Of a stretch of DNA of 28,228 nt, positions 6,617-12,915 are shown one piece after another. The stretch is taken from positions 1 through 28,228 of the IMG/VR virus record IMGVR_UViG_3300030101_003781, one strand, 5' to 3'. The position numbers and the translations under genes are program-made. Each line of letters opens with the position of its first letter. Within the stretch, counting starts at the first letter, position 1. Below the pieces are notes generated by a model. It ran no database searches, was not told the origin of the DNA, and was given only the letters and a program-made list of their open reading frames with translations. Origin of the DNA: a virus.

Positions 6617-6869
6617 AGCAGCAGCAAAAGCTCGATTTAAAGTATATCCTAGCGCATACGCAAATATGTATGCTAGTGCTGTATGTAGTGGAAAAATAAC
6701 ACCTGGTGGTAAAAAAAATAAAGGCAAGAAAAAAGCCATGGGTGGCACTATTTCTCAAGATAGAAAAGCCGTATCTTTCAAAAGAATGGCTAAAGGTGGA
6801 TCAATTGTTGCAGCAGGTTGTGGCATGGTTGATTCAGGTAGACGCAAAAAAACCAAACTCTACGTCTAA
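6591..6869 (+). CDS. Small basic protein with CPRGKAAAKxxF...YPSAYANMYAS motif
   Basis: This 92-residue protein opens with LCPRGKAAAKARFKVYPSAY, followed by ANMYASAVCSGKITPGGKK. The motif is common in marine phage and nucleo-cytoplasmic large DNA virus (NCLDV) small proteins, where it can be fused to the LYTDENPKDTV motif found in the preceding gene. The two overlapping genes may therefore be the split halves of one functional unit. The C-terminal half is Lys/Gly-rich with GGTISQDRKAVSF and MAKGGSIVAAGCGM. Three Cys could bind metal. The ATG is preceded by AAGGAGAAGTAGAA. Confidence 0.6.
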   Translation: MGKLCPRGKAAAKARFKVYPSAYANMYASAVCSGKITPGGKKNKGKKKAMGGTISQDRKAVSFKRMAKGGSIVAAGCGMVDSGRRKKTKLYV

Positions 6870-6880
6870 GGAGGTAAATC

Positions 6881-6988
6881 ATGAATAAGTTATGGAGCAA
6901 GTGGAATAACTTAAATAAAAAGGGTAAAGCAATTGCTGCCGTTTTTGTTGTAGTTGTTTTATGGGCCATTTATAATCAAATCTGGTAA
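6881..6988 (+). CDS. 35-residue single-pass membrane miniprotein
   Basis: The ORF is preceded by an excellent ribosome site (TAAGGAGGT, ending 5 nt before the ATG), and its stop overlaps the next start (TAATG). The product has a basic amphipathic N-terminus (MNKLWSKWNNLNKKGK), then a membrane helix at residues 17-32 (AIAAVFVVVVLWAIYN). The topology is probably N-in. The strong start signal makes this the best supported of the tiny membrane ORFs. It could be a holin-like or envelope-modulating peptide; no family is recognised. Confidence 0.6.
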   Translation: MNKLWSKWNNLNKKGKAIAAVFVVVVLWAIYNQIW

Positions 6989-7263
6989 TGGCAAAAAAGG
7001 GTTTACGTGCTTGGGTTAAAGAGAATTGGGTTGACATAGCCAACAAAAGATCTGATGGATCTTATCCTAAATGTGGTAGAAGCGGTGGAGAAAAAAGAAA
7101 AAACTATCCTAAGTGCGTACCCATAGCAAAAGCAAGAGCTATGTCAAAAGGTCAAAAAGCAAGCGCTGTTCGGCGTAAACAACAAGCTGGTAATCCTGGT
7201 GGTAAACCCACTATGGTCAAAACAATTGTCAAGAAAAAAACTCGCAGAAAAAATAAAAGATGA
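6988..7263 (+). CDS. Small basic protein with GLRAWVKENWVDI motif
   Basis: This 91-residue Lys/Arg-rich protein has residues 5-22 reading GLRAWVKENWVDIANKRS, then CGRSGGEKRKNYPKCVPIAK and MSKGQKASAVRRKQQAGNPG. I know this W-V-D-I...KYPKCVP...AKA...SAVRRK layout from many marine cyanophage and pelagiphage hypothetical proteins, and similar short proteins occur in algal viruses. Two conserved Cys are present. A function has not been established as far as I know. It belongs to the basic small-protein run and is followed by an overlapping gene in another frame. Confidence 0.65.
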   Translation: MAKKGLRAWVKENWVDIANKRSDGSYPKCGRSGGEKRKNYPKCVPIAKARAMSKGQKASAVRRKQQAGNPGGKPTMVKTIVKKKTRRKNKR

Positions 7264-7810
7264 TGTAATTAATTGGTCTAAGAATGTCTTAGAACCAATG
7301 AATAAACACCTAGGTTATCCTGCATGCCCTTTTGCTGCAAAGTGGAGAAAAGATGGCAAGCTTAGAATAGAAGTTAGATCTGACAAATCAAAATATGAAA
7401 AACACCTAACGACATTACTCAAAGATTGGAACAAAAAGAAACATGATATAATTATCTTTTGTGATCCTTTTTGGGAACAATACACACCTGAACAATTTCA
7501 AGATAAAATAGATTTTTACAATAAGACTTATAATAGACGAGATGTTTATTTCATGGGTTTTCATCCTAGTAATCCAGCATCAGTTGAAGAACAAGAGTTT
7601 TTAGTAGAGCCTACGGATGACTGCGAGTATGAGACTGACTTAGCTTATTCTATGATGTTAATACAGAAATTTAAACAGCTATATGAAGCAAGTTGCAAAC
7701 TACATAAGATAGGTTATTATGAAAAATGGCCAGCCGAGTATTACGATGAGGTCGTAAAAACAAGGCAAGACGAATATGAACGTATATTTAAAAAGGAGCG
7801 TACATCATGA
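7199..7810 (+). CDS. Conserved hypothetical protein with CPFA motif
   Basis: This 203-residue protein differs from its neighbours in being globular, aromatic and acidic. Key segments are LEPMNKHLGYPACPFAAKW, HDIIIFCDPFWEQYTPEQF, DVYFMGFHPSNPASVEEQ and the acidic PTDDCEYETDLAYSMMLIQK. I recall similar bacterial and phage proteins with a PVCPFA...GFHP layout, but no described function. The GTG at 7199 overlaps the preceding gene by 65 nt; a TTG at 7226 or a later codon could be the true start, because no good ribosome site is seen. It is the only non-basic protein in this small-gene run. Confidence 0.55.
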   Translation: MVNPLWSKQLSRKKLAEKIKDDVINWSKNVLEPMNKHLGYPACPFAAKWRKDGKLRIEVRSDKSKYEKHLTTLLKDWNKKKHDIIIFCDPFWEQYTPEQFQDKIDFYNKTYNRRDVYFMGFHPSNPASVEEQEFLVEPTDDCEYETDLAYSMMLIQKFKQLYEASCKLHKIGYYEKWPAEYYDEVVKTRQDEYERIFKKERTS

Positions 7811-8037
7811 TGAAAAAGAAAAATGTCGTTGGAATGAAAAAAGGCGGCAAAGCTAAAAAAAAGAGCGTGGTCAAGAAACGTGGCGGCGGTGCTATGAAAA
7901 AGAAGAACGTTGTTAAGAAGCGTGGCGGTGGCGGTATGAAAAAGAAAAATGTCGTTAAGAAACGTGGCGGCGGTATGATGCAGAAAATGCGTGGCGGCGG
8001 AGCTGCAAACCCACATAAATCAAGAAGAGGTATGTAA
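7807..8037 (+). CDS. Lys/Gly repeat protein, probable nucleic-acid condensing
   Basis: This 76-residue protein is built of near-identical units: AKKKSVVKKRGGGA (16-29), MKKKNVVKKRGGGG (30-43) and MKKKNVVKKRGGG (44-56), with degraded copies at both ends. Lys, Arg, Gly and Met make up most of it. Such K-rich blocks separated by flexible glycines resemble histone-tail or protamine-like peptides, so DNA binding is the natural guess. AAGGAG lies 8 nt before the ATG at 7807, and the previous stop overlaps it (ATGA). Synonymous differences between units indicate an older duplication rather than an assembly artefact. Confidence 0.6.
   Translation: MMKKKNVVGMKKGGKAKKKSVVKKRGGGAMKKKNVVKKRGGGGMKKKNVVKKRGGGMMQKMRGGGAANPHKSRRGM
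7852..7974 (+). repeat. Three tandem ~42-nt coding repeats
   Basis: Units occupy 7852-7893, 7894-7935 and 7936-7974. Each encodes (M/A)KKK(N/S)VVKKRGGG. They differ mostly at third codon positions, such as AAG against AAA and GTT against GTC, so the protein repeat is conserved better than the DNA. The third unit is one codon shorter. Confidence 0.85.
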
Positions 8038-8714
8038 TGGCTACCTCGGGAACTACTACTTTCAATCTTAGTTTTGATAGAATTATTGAACGAGCGTATG
8101 CACGTTGTGGTAAGTCTTTAAGAACTGGATATGAATTACAAGCAGCAAGAGATAATCTTAACTTGCTTTTTTCAGAGTGGGGTAACCGAGGTATACATTT
8201 ATGGAAAGTAAAAAATCATACACAAAATTTAACTGCAAGCACAACTACATATACTGCACCGAGTGATGCATCTGATGTTTTAGAATTAGTTTTTAGAAAA
8301 ATAGATGGTAGCGAAACTACTGACACAAGCATGACTAAAATATCAAGATCAGAATATGAAAATATACCTAATAAGTTTTCAACAGGAACACCTAGTCAGT
8401 ATTACGTAAGAAGAAATTTATCTAATGTAGAAATAAATTTATATCAAACACCAGATACCACTGATACACAGATAAATTATTTTTATGTTGGTCGTATACA
8501 AGATGTTGGAGAATACACGAATGATCCTGATGCACCGTTTAGATTTTTACCATGCACTGTATCAGGACTTGCATATTATCTAGGTCAAGAAGTTGCACCA
8601 GAAAGATCACAAGAATTAGAAAGAAGATATGAAGCAGAATTACAAAGAGCGTTGACTGAAGACAGTCAATCAACCTCTGTAAATATTGTGCCTCGTAGTT
8701 TCTATGTAGGGTAA
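8037..8714 (+). CDS. Head-tail adaptor, P22 gp4-like (putative)
   Basis: This 225-residue protein has an N-terminal FDRIIERAYARCGKSLRTGY leading into an ELQAARDNLNLLFSEWGNRG helix, then IHLWKVKNHTQNLTASTTTY. Further on are SRSEYENIPNKF, TGTPSQYYVRR, a strand-rich TQINYFYVGRIQDVGEYT and the helical C-terminus PERSQELERRYEAELQRAL. I associate this architecture with the adaptor that docks on the portal in P22-like and many marine podoviruses. Its position as first of the neck genes agrees. ATG overlaps the previous stop (TAATG). The adaptor call is by recalled similarity and context, not by search. Confidence 0.65.
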   Translation: MATSGTTTFNLSFDRIIERAYARCGKSLRTGYELQAARDNLNLLFSEWGNRGIHLWKVKNHTQNLTASTTTYTAPSDASDVLELVFRKIDGSETTDTSMTKISRSEYENIPNKFSTGTPSQYYVRRNLSNVEINLYQTPDTTDTQINYFYVGRIQDVGEYTNDPDAPFRFLPCTVSGLAYYLGQEVAPERSQELERRYEAELQRALTEDSQSTSVNIVPRSFYVG

Positions 8715-8715
8715 A

Positions 8716-9159
8716 ATGACCTTTGCAAATGGTAATCGTTCCTTAGCTATCTGTGATAGATGTGGGCAACGATATAAATATTTACAATTAAGACAAGAAT
8801 GGAATGGACTATTTACTTGTCCTTCGTGTTTTGAACCTAAGCATCCTCAGTTAGATCCCGGTTATCATCCTGCGGATCCTGTAGCACTTAGAGATCCAAG
8901 ACCAGAATCAAATAAAATTTTAAAAGCTAACTCACCACCAGGTCCTAATGATGCAACCACTAATACCTTTGGGCAACCAATGCCAGTTACTGTGTTTGTT
9001 GGTGATCCTGGAGACAGTGCTTTTATGACAACTGTGCAAGGAACCTCACCAGATGATGGTTCTGCACCAACAACGTCATCTAGTATGTTGCCTCAAATTC
9101 CGAATCAAAAATTGACACTTGTATCAGTGGTTGGTAATGTGACAGTGGTGATATCATGA
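8716..9159 (+). CDS. Zinc-ribbon virion protein of the neck region
   Basis: This 147-residue protein has an N-terminal zinc ribbon, CDRC at residues 13-16 and CPSC at 35-38, separated by GQRYKYLQLRQEWNGLFT. EPKHPQLDPGYHP follows. The rest is Pro/Asp-rich and flexible, then a short beta region ending in KLTLVSVVGNVTVVIS. Proteins with this ribbon plus PKHPQLDP are common between the adaptor and neck genes in marine podoviruses, from memory. It starts 1 nt after the adaptor stop and overlaps the following gene by 4 nt, consistent with fixed stoichiometry. Its exact structural role is unknown. Confidence 0.65.
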   Translation: MTFANGNRSLAICDRCGQRYKYLQLRQEWNGLFTCPSCFEPKHPQLDPGYHPADPVALRDPRPESNKILKANSPPGPNDATTNTFGQPMPVTVFVGDPGDSAFMTTVQGTSPDDGSAPTTSSSMLPQIPNQKLTLVSVVGNVTVVIS

Positions 9160-9848
9160 ATTATTCTGAACTTTTAGATAATGTAAGAAACTATACAGAA
9201 GTGACATCTGATGTCTTATCTAACTCTGTTATCAATGTTTTTCTTACAAACATTGAAAATCAAATTGATAGACTAATAGACACTGACGCACAAAGAAGAT
9301 ACGCAACATCCACATTTGAAGCTAACAACAGTTTTTTAGATGTATCAGGGCCAGAGGGTGGCTTTAGATTTGCAAGAGGTTTGCAAATACATGGTTCTGA
9401 TGGAACTATATCTTGGATGGAGCAAAGAGATGCTACATTTATAGATGAATATGCAAAAGAAAGATCTACGACAGATACAAATTTTACAGGTCAGCCTAAA
9501 TATTGGGCTAATTGGGATGCAACAACATTGATTGTGGCTCCTACTCCTAATACTGCTTACACAGTAGAAATGTGGTATGATGAAACACCGGAGCGTTTAG
9601 GTAATGGTTCTGGAACAACATCTACCACAACTTTTGTTTCAAACAACGCACCAGAGGTTTTATTGTATGGAGTATTATCTGAAACCTTTTCATACTTGAA
9701 AAACGTACAAGATATGCAATTATACACCCAGAAGTTCCAAACAGCTCTTCAAGCTTTTGCTAATGAGCAGATGGGACGTAAACGAAGAGATGAGTATGTA
9801 GACGGAGTGTTAAGAGTAGCATTACCTTCTGCAGACCCTAAAGCCTAA
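9156..9848 (+). CDS. Neck / head-tail connector protein (putative)
   Basis: This is a 230-residue protein. The helical N-terminus SELLDNVRNYTEVTSDVLSN and VFLTNIENQIDRLIDTDAQR is followed by a beta-rich middle with WMEQRDATFIDEYAKERST, TGQPKYWANWDATTLIVAPT and YTVEMWYDETPERLG. It closes with a long helix, FQTALQAFANEQMGRKRRD. I recognise this layout (helix, EQRD, PKYWANWD, long terminal helix with GRKRRDEY) as a conserved neck or tail-tubular-type component of many marine phages. Its place after the adaptor agrees. Whether it corresponds to T7 gp11 or to another ring is uncertain. Confidence 0.6.
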   Translation: MNYSELLDNVRNYTEVTSDVLSNSVINVFLTNIENQIDRLIDTDAQRRYATSTFEANNSFLDVSGPEGGFRFARGLQIHGSDGTISWMEQRDATFIDEYAKERSTTDTNFTGQPKYWANWDATTLIVAPTPNTAYTVEMWYDETPERLGNGSGTTSTTTFVSNNAPEVLLYGVLSETFSYLKNVQDMQLYTQKFQTALQAFANEQMGRKRRDEYVDGVLRVALPSADPKA

Positions 9849-9862
9849 GGAGGGCATAAAAC

Positions 9863-10306
9863 ATGGCAATAAACCAAGCAGTCTGTGCTTCCTTTAAACA
9901 GCAGTTGCTTCAAGGGGATCATGACATTGATAATGACACTATCAATCTTGCCCTTTATACAGATTCTGCAACTTTAAATGGAAACACAACAGCCTACTCA
10001 GCCACAAACGAAGTAGGTAATTCAGGAACATATACAGCAGGTGGTGCAACCTTAACAGGTGCTACTGTTGGTTTAACAGCAACTAGCGTTACAGCATCAA
10101 CAGCATTCGTTGACTTTGCAAATGCAAGTTTTACATCAGCAACAATATCTGCACAAGCAGCATTGATCTATAACAGATCATCAGCCGCTACTAATGCAGC
10201 TATTTGTGTTCTTGATTTCGGAAGTGTAAAAACATCAACAAACGGTACATTCACAATCGCATTCCCAACTAACGATAAAGACAGTGCTATATTAAGATTA
10301 TCTTAA
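9863..10306 (+). CDS. Beta-rich virion surface protein
   Basis: This 147-residue protein opens with INQAVCASFKQQLLQGDHDI and continues with DTINLALYTDSATLNGNTTA. It then forms Thr/Ala/Gly-rich strands with YTAGGATLTGATVGLTATSV and a terminal TFTIAFPTNDKDSAILRLS. I recall similar proteins with MAINQA(L/V)C...FKxELLQG in many marine phages, where they are annotated as structural. The spacing and the strong AAGGAGGG site suggest high expression. A tail-tube-surface or fibre-base role is plausible. The stop codon lies inside an inverted repeat. Confidence 0.6.
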   Translation: MAINQAVCASFKQQLLQGDHDIDNDTINLALYTDSATLNGNTTAYSATNEVGNSGTYTAGGATLTGATVGLTATSVTASTAFVDFANASFTSATISAQAALIYNRSSAATNAAICVLDFGSVKTSTNGTFTIAFPTNDKDSAILRLS

Positions 10307-10310
10307 TATA
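10288..10310. repeat. Perfect 10-bp inverted repeat over a stop codon
   Basis: TATATTAAGA and TCTTAATATA are separated by TTA and span the stop codon of the gene ending at 10306. The stem is mostly A/T and lacks a following T-run, so it is not an obvious terminator. It could be an RNA hairpin protecting the 3' end or separating translation of the two neighbouring genes. Confidence 0.6.
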
Positions 10311-10323
10311 AGAGGTCATTACC

Positions 10324-11307
10324 ATGGCAGATGCTTGGGGTGAAGGTACATGGGGGCAAGGCTTTTGGGGCCAACAAAGTTCGGTCACAGTATCAGTTAC
10401 TGGGTTATCGACAACAGCAGCGCTTGGCACAGAGTCAGTTGTTGCTGATAGTTTAGTTACATTAGACTCACTTCAATCTACTTTTACTTTAGGCACAGCA
10501 GCAGCAGAACAAGAATCTGTCTTTGATTTAACAGGTGTAACATCTCAATTTAATTTAGGCACTGTAAGTGTTGAAGAAGGAGCAGGAGTTACTCTTGATA
10601 GTCTATCCACATCATTTGCTGTAGGCACTGAAAGTGCATCAGGAACAGTTGATGCGGGTTGGGGAAGATCCACATGGGGGTCTTTTGCTTGGAATGAAAA
10701 CATAACACAAGAAGTCAGCGTCACGGGAGTGACTATGGCTACGACTCTAGGTACCACAACTCAAGAAGTTGGAACTGGTGTTATAGTTTCAGTTACCGGT
10801 CTTGAGATGACAGGTGCATTGGGCACCACATCACAAACAGGAACAGCCGTAGAAACTCTTGATAGTCTTTCAGTAGGTGTTGCTCTCTCAGGAGCGACGG
10901 TATCAGGTGAGGGTAGTGTTGCTGTTATAGCACCCTCTGATCAATTAGATTTTGCTATTGGAACTCCTGTAATAGATATTTTCACACAGGTAGATCCAAC
11001 CGCAGTTACAATGACTGCAACTCTTGGAACTGCTGTAGCAGAGGCAGATGCTTTAGTCACTCTTGATAGTTTATCTTCATCATTTGCTACAGGAACAGAA
11101 ACAGTTGAAGTGGGAACTGGTGTAATTGTAAGTGTTTCAACAGTTGCAATGAGTTTTGCTACAGGCACGGAAACAGTTGAAGGTAGTGCTTTAGTAAACG
11201 TCACAGGACTTGACTTAACCATAGTCACAGGTAATCCTTTCTCTACACCGTGGGCGAATGTAGTTACAGGAGCAAGTAATACTTGGACAGAGGTAAATGC
11301 TGCGTGA
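10324..11307 (+). CDS. Repetitive beta-strand virion protein with W-G-rich N-terminus
   Basis: This 327-residue protein is Thr/Val/Ser/Gly-rich. The opening WGEGTWGQGFWG (residues 5-16) and a second WGRSTWGSFAWNEN (113-126) bracket repeats of about 20-40 residues, with the shared pattern TLDSL..(S/T)F..GT (TLDSL at 47, 90, 178 and 247) alternating with VTG(L/V)xMxxxLGT. Such strand-turn repeats suggest an extended beta fibre or spike stalk. VGTGVIVSV occurs twice. It is followed by the oxygenase-like gene at 11304 with a GTGA overlap, so one fibre-type protein and a presumed modification enzyme are translationally coupled. A structural role is inferred from composition and context. Confidence 0.6.
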   Translation: MADAWGEGTWGQGFWGQQSSVTVSVTGLSTTAALGTESVVADSLVTLDSLQSTFTLGTAAAEQESVFDLTGVTSQFNLGTVSVEEGAGVTLDSLSTSFAVGTESASGTVDAGWGRSTWGSFAWNENITQEVSVTGVTMATTLGTTTQEVGTGVIVSVTGLEMTGALGTTSQTGTAVETLDSLSVGVALSGATVSGEGSVAVIAPSDQLDFAIGTPVIDIFTQVDPTAVTMTATLGTAVAEADALVTLDSLSSSFATGTETVEVGTGVIVSVSTVAMSFATGTETVEGSALVNVTGLDLTIVTGNPFSTPWANVVTGASNTWTEVNAA

Positions 11308-11762
11308 CATTTAAGGTAATAGATAATTTTCTTTCAGATAAAAATTTTGAAAAAATACAGAATACAGTATTATCGAACAAATTTGTTTGGTTTTATTCTG
11401 ATTGTGTGAGTAAACAAAACGATGGTGATTTTCAATTTTCCACTATGTTAGATACTGAAAACGATGAAATAGTAAAATTGTTTAAAGAAAAAATACAAAT
11501 AGAAAAGGTGATTAGAGTTAAAATAAATCAAACTCATAGAACAAAAAATCTTTTAATTCATAAACCACATGTTGATCAACATTTTGACAGTAAAGCTATG
11601 GTTCTTTATTTGAATACAAACAACGGATACACTTATTTTGATGACCAAAAAGTGTCCTCAAAAGCCAATAGGGCGATTCTTTTTGATGCTACTGCCTTAC
11701 ACGGAGGAACTACTTGCACAGATCAAAAGAGAAGAGTAGTATTGAATATGAATTATATTTAA
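11304..11762 (+). CDS. 2OG-Fe(II) oxygenase-like protein A (H-x-D type)
   Basis: This 152-residue protein has the prolyl-hydroxylase-type fold signature. HVD at residues 89-91 supplies the first two iron ligands, H133 (ATALHGGT) the distal one, and R144 (KRRVVLNMN) the likely 2-oxoglutarate carboxylate anchor. LYLNTNNGYTYFDD lies between them. I chose GTG 11304 because it gives a GTGA overlap with the upstream stop and an N-terminus TFKVIDNFL matching the paralogue at 22422; a TTG at 11283 is also in frame. It is short for the family (usually about 180-220), so it is probably a minimal catalytic core. Substrate unknown. Proteins A and J are the closest pair among the ten. Confidence 0.7.
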   Translation: MTFKVIDNFLSDKNFEKIQNTVLSNKFVWFYSDCVSKQNDGDFQFSTMLDTENDEIVKLFKEKIQIEKVIRVKINQTHRTKNLLIHKPHVDQHFDSKAMVLYLNTNNGYTYFDDQKVSSKANRAILFDATALHGGTTCTDQKRRVVLNMNYI

Positions 11763-11764
11763 TG

Positions 11765-11792
11765 TTGAATTTTAGATGTAAAAAGATATATT
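11765..11792 (+). promoter_or_regulatory. Candidate sigma70-like promoter before tail fibre
   Basis: TTGAAT (11765-11770) and TATATT (11787-11792) are spaced by 16 nt within a 46-nt gap ahead of the fibre gene at 11809. The match is fair, but such pairs arise by chance in AT-rich DNA. Confidence 0.3.
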
Positions 11793-11808
11793 TTTAAGAG
11801 GTTTAAAC

Positions 11809-12912
11809 ATGGCAAGTACATATTCAGATAGACTCAAATTAGAACTCATGGCCACTGGCGCTAATGCCAATACATGGGGTACTAATACCAATAATAATTT
11901 AGAAGTAGTAGATGCTTTTGCAGCAGGATATTTATCAAAATCAGTTGCAGGTTCAGCAAATATTACACTTTCAACAGCTAATGCCTCCGATACAGCAGAA
12001 TCATCAAATAAAGTAATTGAACTTACAGGTGCTTTAACAGGGGATATTGTTGTCTTTATTCCTGCTGTTGAAAATAATTATACTTTTTTTAACAACACTA
12101 CAGGTTCACAAACTTTAACAATCGCAGCAACAGGACATACAGCTAATGGTACTTTGATTACACAAGGCGCACATACCACTGTTTATTGTGATGGCTCATC
12201 AGATTTTAATGTAGAAATTGCAAGTTCAACAGACGCTGCTGCTTTAAACAAAGGAACCTTACCAGATGCAAGATTTCCTGCGACATTGCCCGCAGCTTCT
12301 GGCGCTAACTTAACAAGTTTAAACGCATCAAACTTAGGATCAGGAACTGTTCCTAATGCTCGTTTAGATGCACAACTTCAAGATGTAGCAGGATTAGCTG
12401 TTACTGATGGTGGTATTATTGTCGGTGATGGTGGTAATTTTGTTTTAGAAACAGGAGCTACTGCAAGAACAAGTTTAGGTTTAGGAACATCATCTGATGT
12501 TCAATTTAATGATATGCAAGTAGACTCACTTGGTGTCGCTACTGCAGCATCAGGAACAAGTGGTGAGATTAGAGCCACAAACGACATTACTGCTTTTTTT
12601 TCATCTGATGTCGCATTAAAAGAAAATATTCACAACATATCTTCACCTATGGAAAAAGTACAAAATCTTAATGGTGTGCTTTTTGATTGGAAACAAGAAT
12701 TTATTGACGCCAAAGGTGGGGAAGATGGTTATTTTGTTCGTAAAACAGACGTAGGTGTTATAGCTCAAGATGTTGAAAAAGTTTTACCAGAGGTCGTAGG
12801 CACAAGACCTGACGGAGTTAAAGCCGTTAAATATGATCGTTTATGTGCTTTATTAATCGAATGTGTAAAGGATTTACAAACTCAGGTCAATGATCTTAAG
12901 AAGGGAGAATAA
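11809..12912 (+). CDS. Tail fibre with C-terminal S74 intramolecular chaperone
   Basis: This 367-residue protein opens with TYSDRLKLELMATGANANTW, a common N-terminal fibre-attachment module in marine phages, followed by beta-rich shaft segments (residues 40-260). The C-terminus is the peptidase S74 / endosialidase chaperone domain. It starts at SDVALKENIHNI, where S266 and K271 have the Ser-x4-Lys spacing of the autocleavage dyad. It continues through GVIAQDVEKVLPEVV and ends in a coiled coil (IECVKDLQTQVNDLKKG). Known family members trimerise the fibre and then cleave themselves off. The cut would fall just before S266, leaving a mature fibre of about 265 residues. AAGAGG precedes the ATG. 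Confidence 0.85.
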   Translation: MASTYSDRLKLELMATGANANTWGTNTNNNLEVVDAFAAGYLSKSVAGSANITLSTANASDTAESSNKVIELTGALTGDIVVFIPAVENNYTFFNNTTGSQTLTIAATGHTANGTLITQGAHTTVYCDGSSDFNVEIASSTDAAALNKGTLPDARFPATLPAASGANLTSLNASNLGSGTVPNARLDAQLQDVAGLAVTDGGIIVGDGGNFVLETGATARTSLGLGTSSDVQFNDMQVDSLGVATAASGTSGEIRATNDITAFFSSDVALKENIHNISSPMEKVQNLNGVLFDWKQEFIDAKGGEDGYFVRKTDVGVIAQDVEKVLPEVVGTRPDGVKAVKYDRLCALLIECVKDLQTQVNDLKKGE

Positions 12913-12915
12913 GTT

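Noticed and set aside
6374-6748. 124-residue hydrophobic ORF on the minus strand
   Set aside because: It is the complement of two Lys-rich genes; Phe- and Leu-rich translations arise when AAA/AAG-rich sequence is read on the opposite strand.
7852-7974. Tandem repeats considered as a CRISPR array or iterons
   Set aside because: Units are directly contiguous with no spacers, vary at third codon positions and lie in frame in a coding gene.
7741-8016. 91-residue repetitive ORF on the minus strand
   Set aside because: Its repeats mirror the tandem coding repeats of the gene at 7807 and it has no independent start signal.
11283-11303. TTG start for oxygenase A
   Set aside because: It would add seven residues not seen in its paralogue at 22422; GTG 11304 gives a GTGA overlap with the upstream stop.
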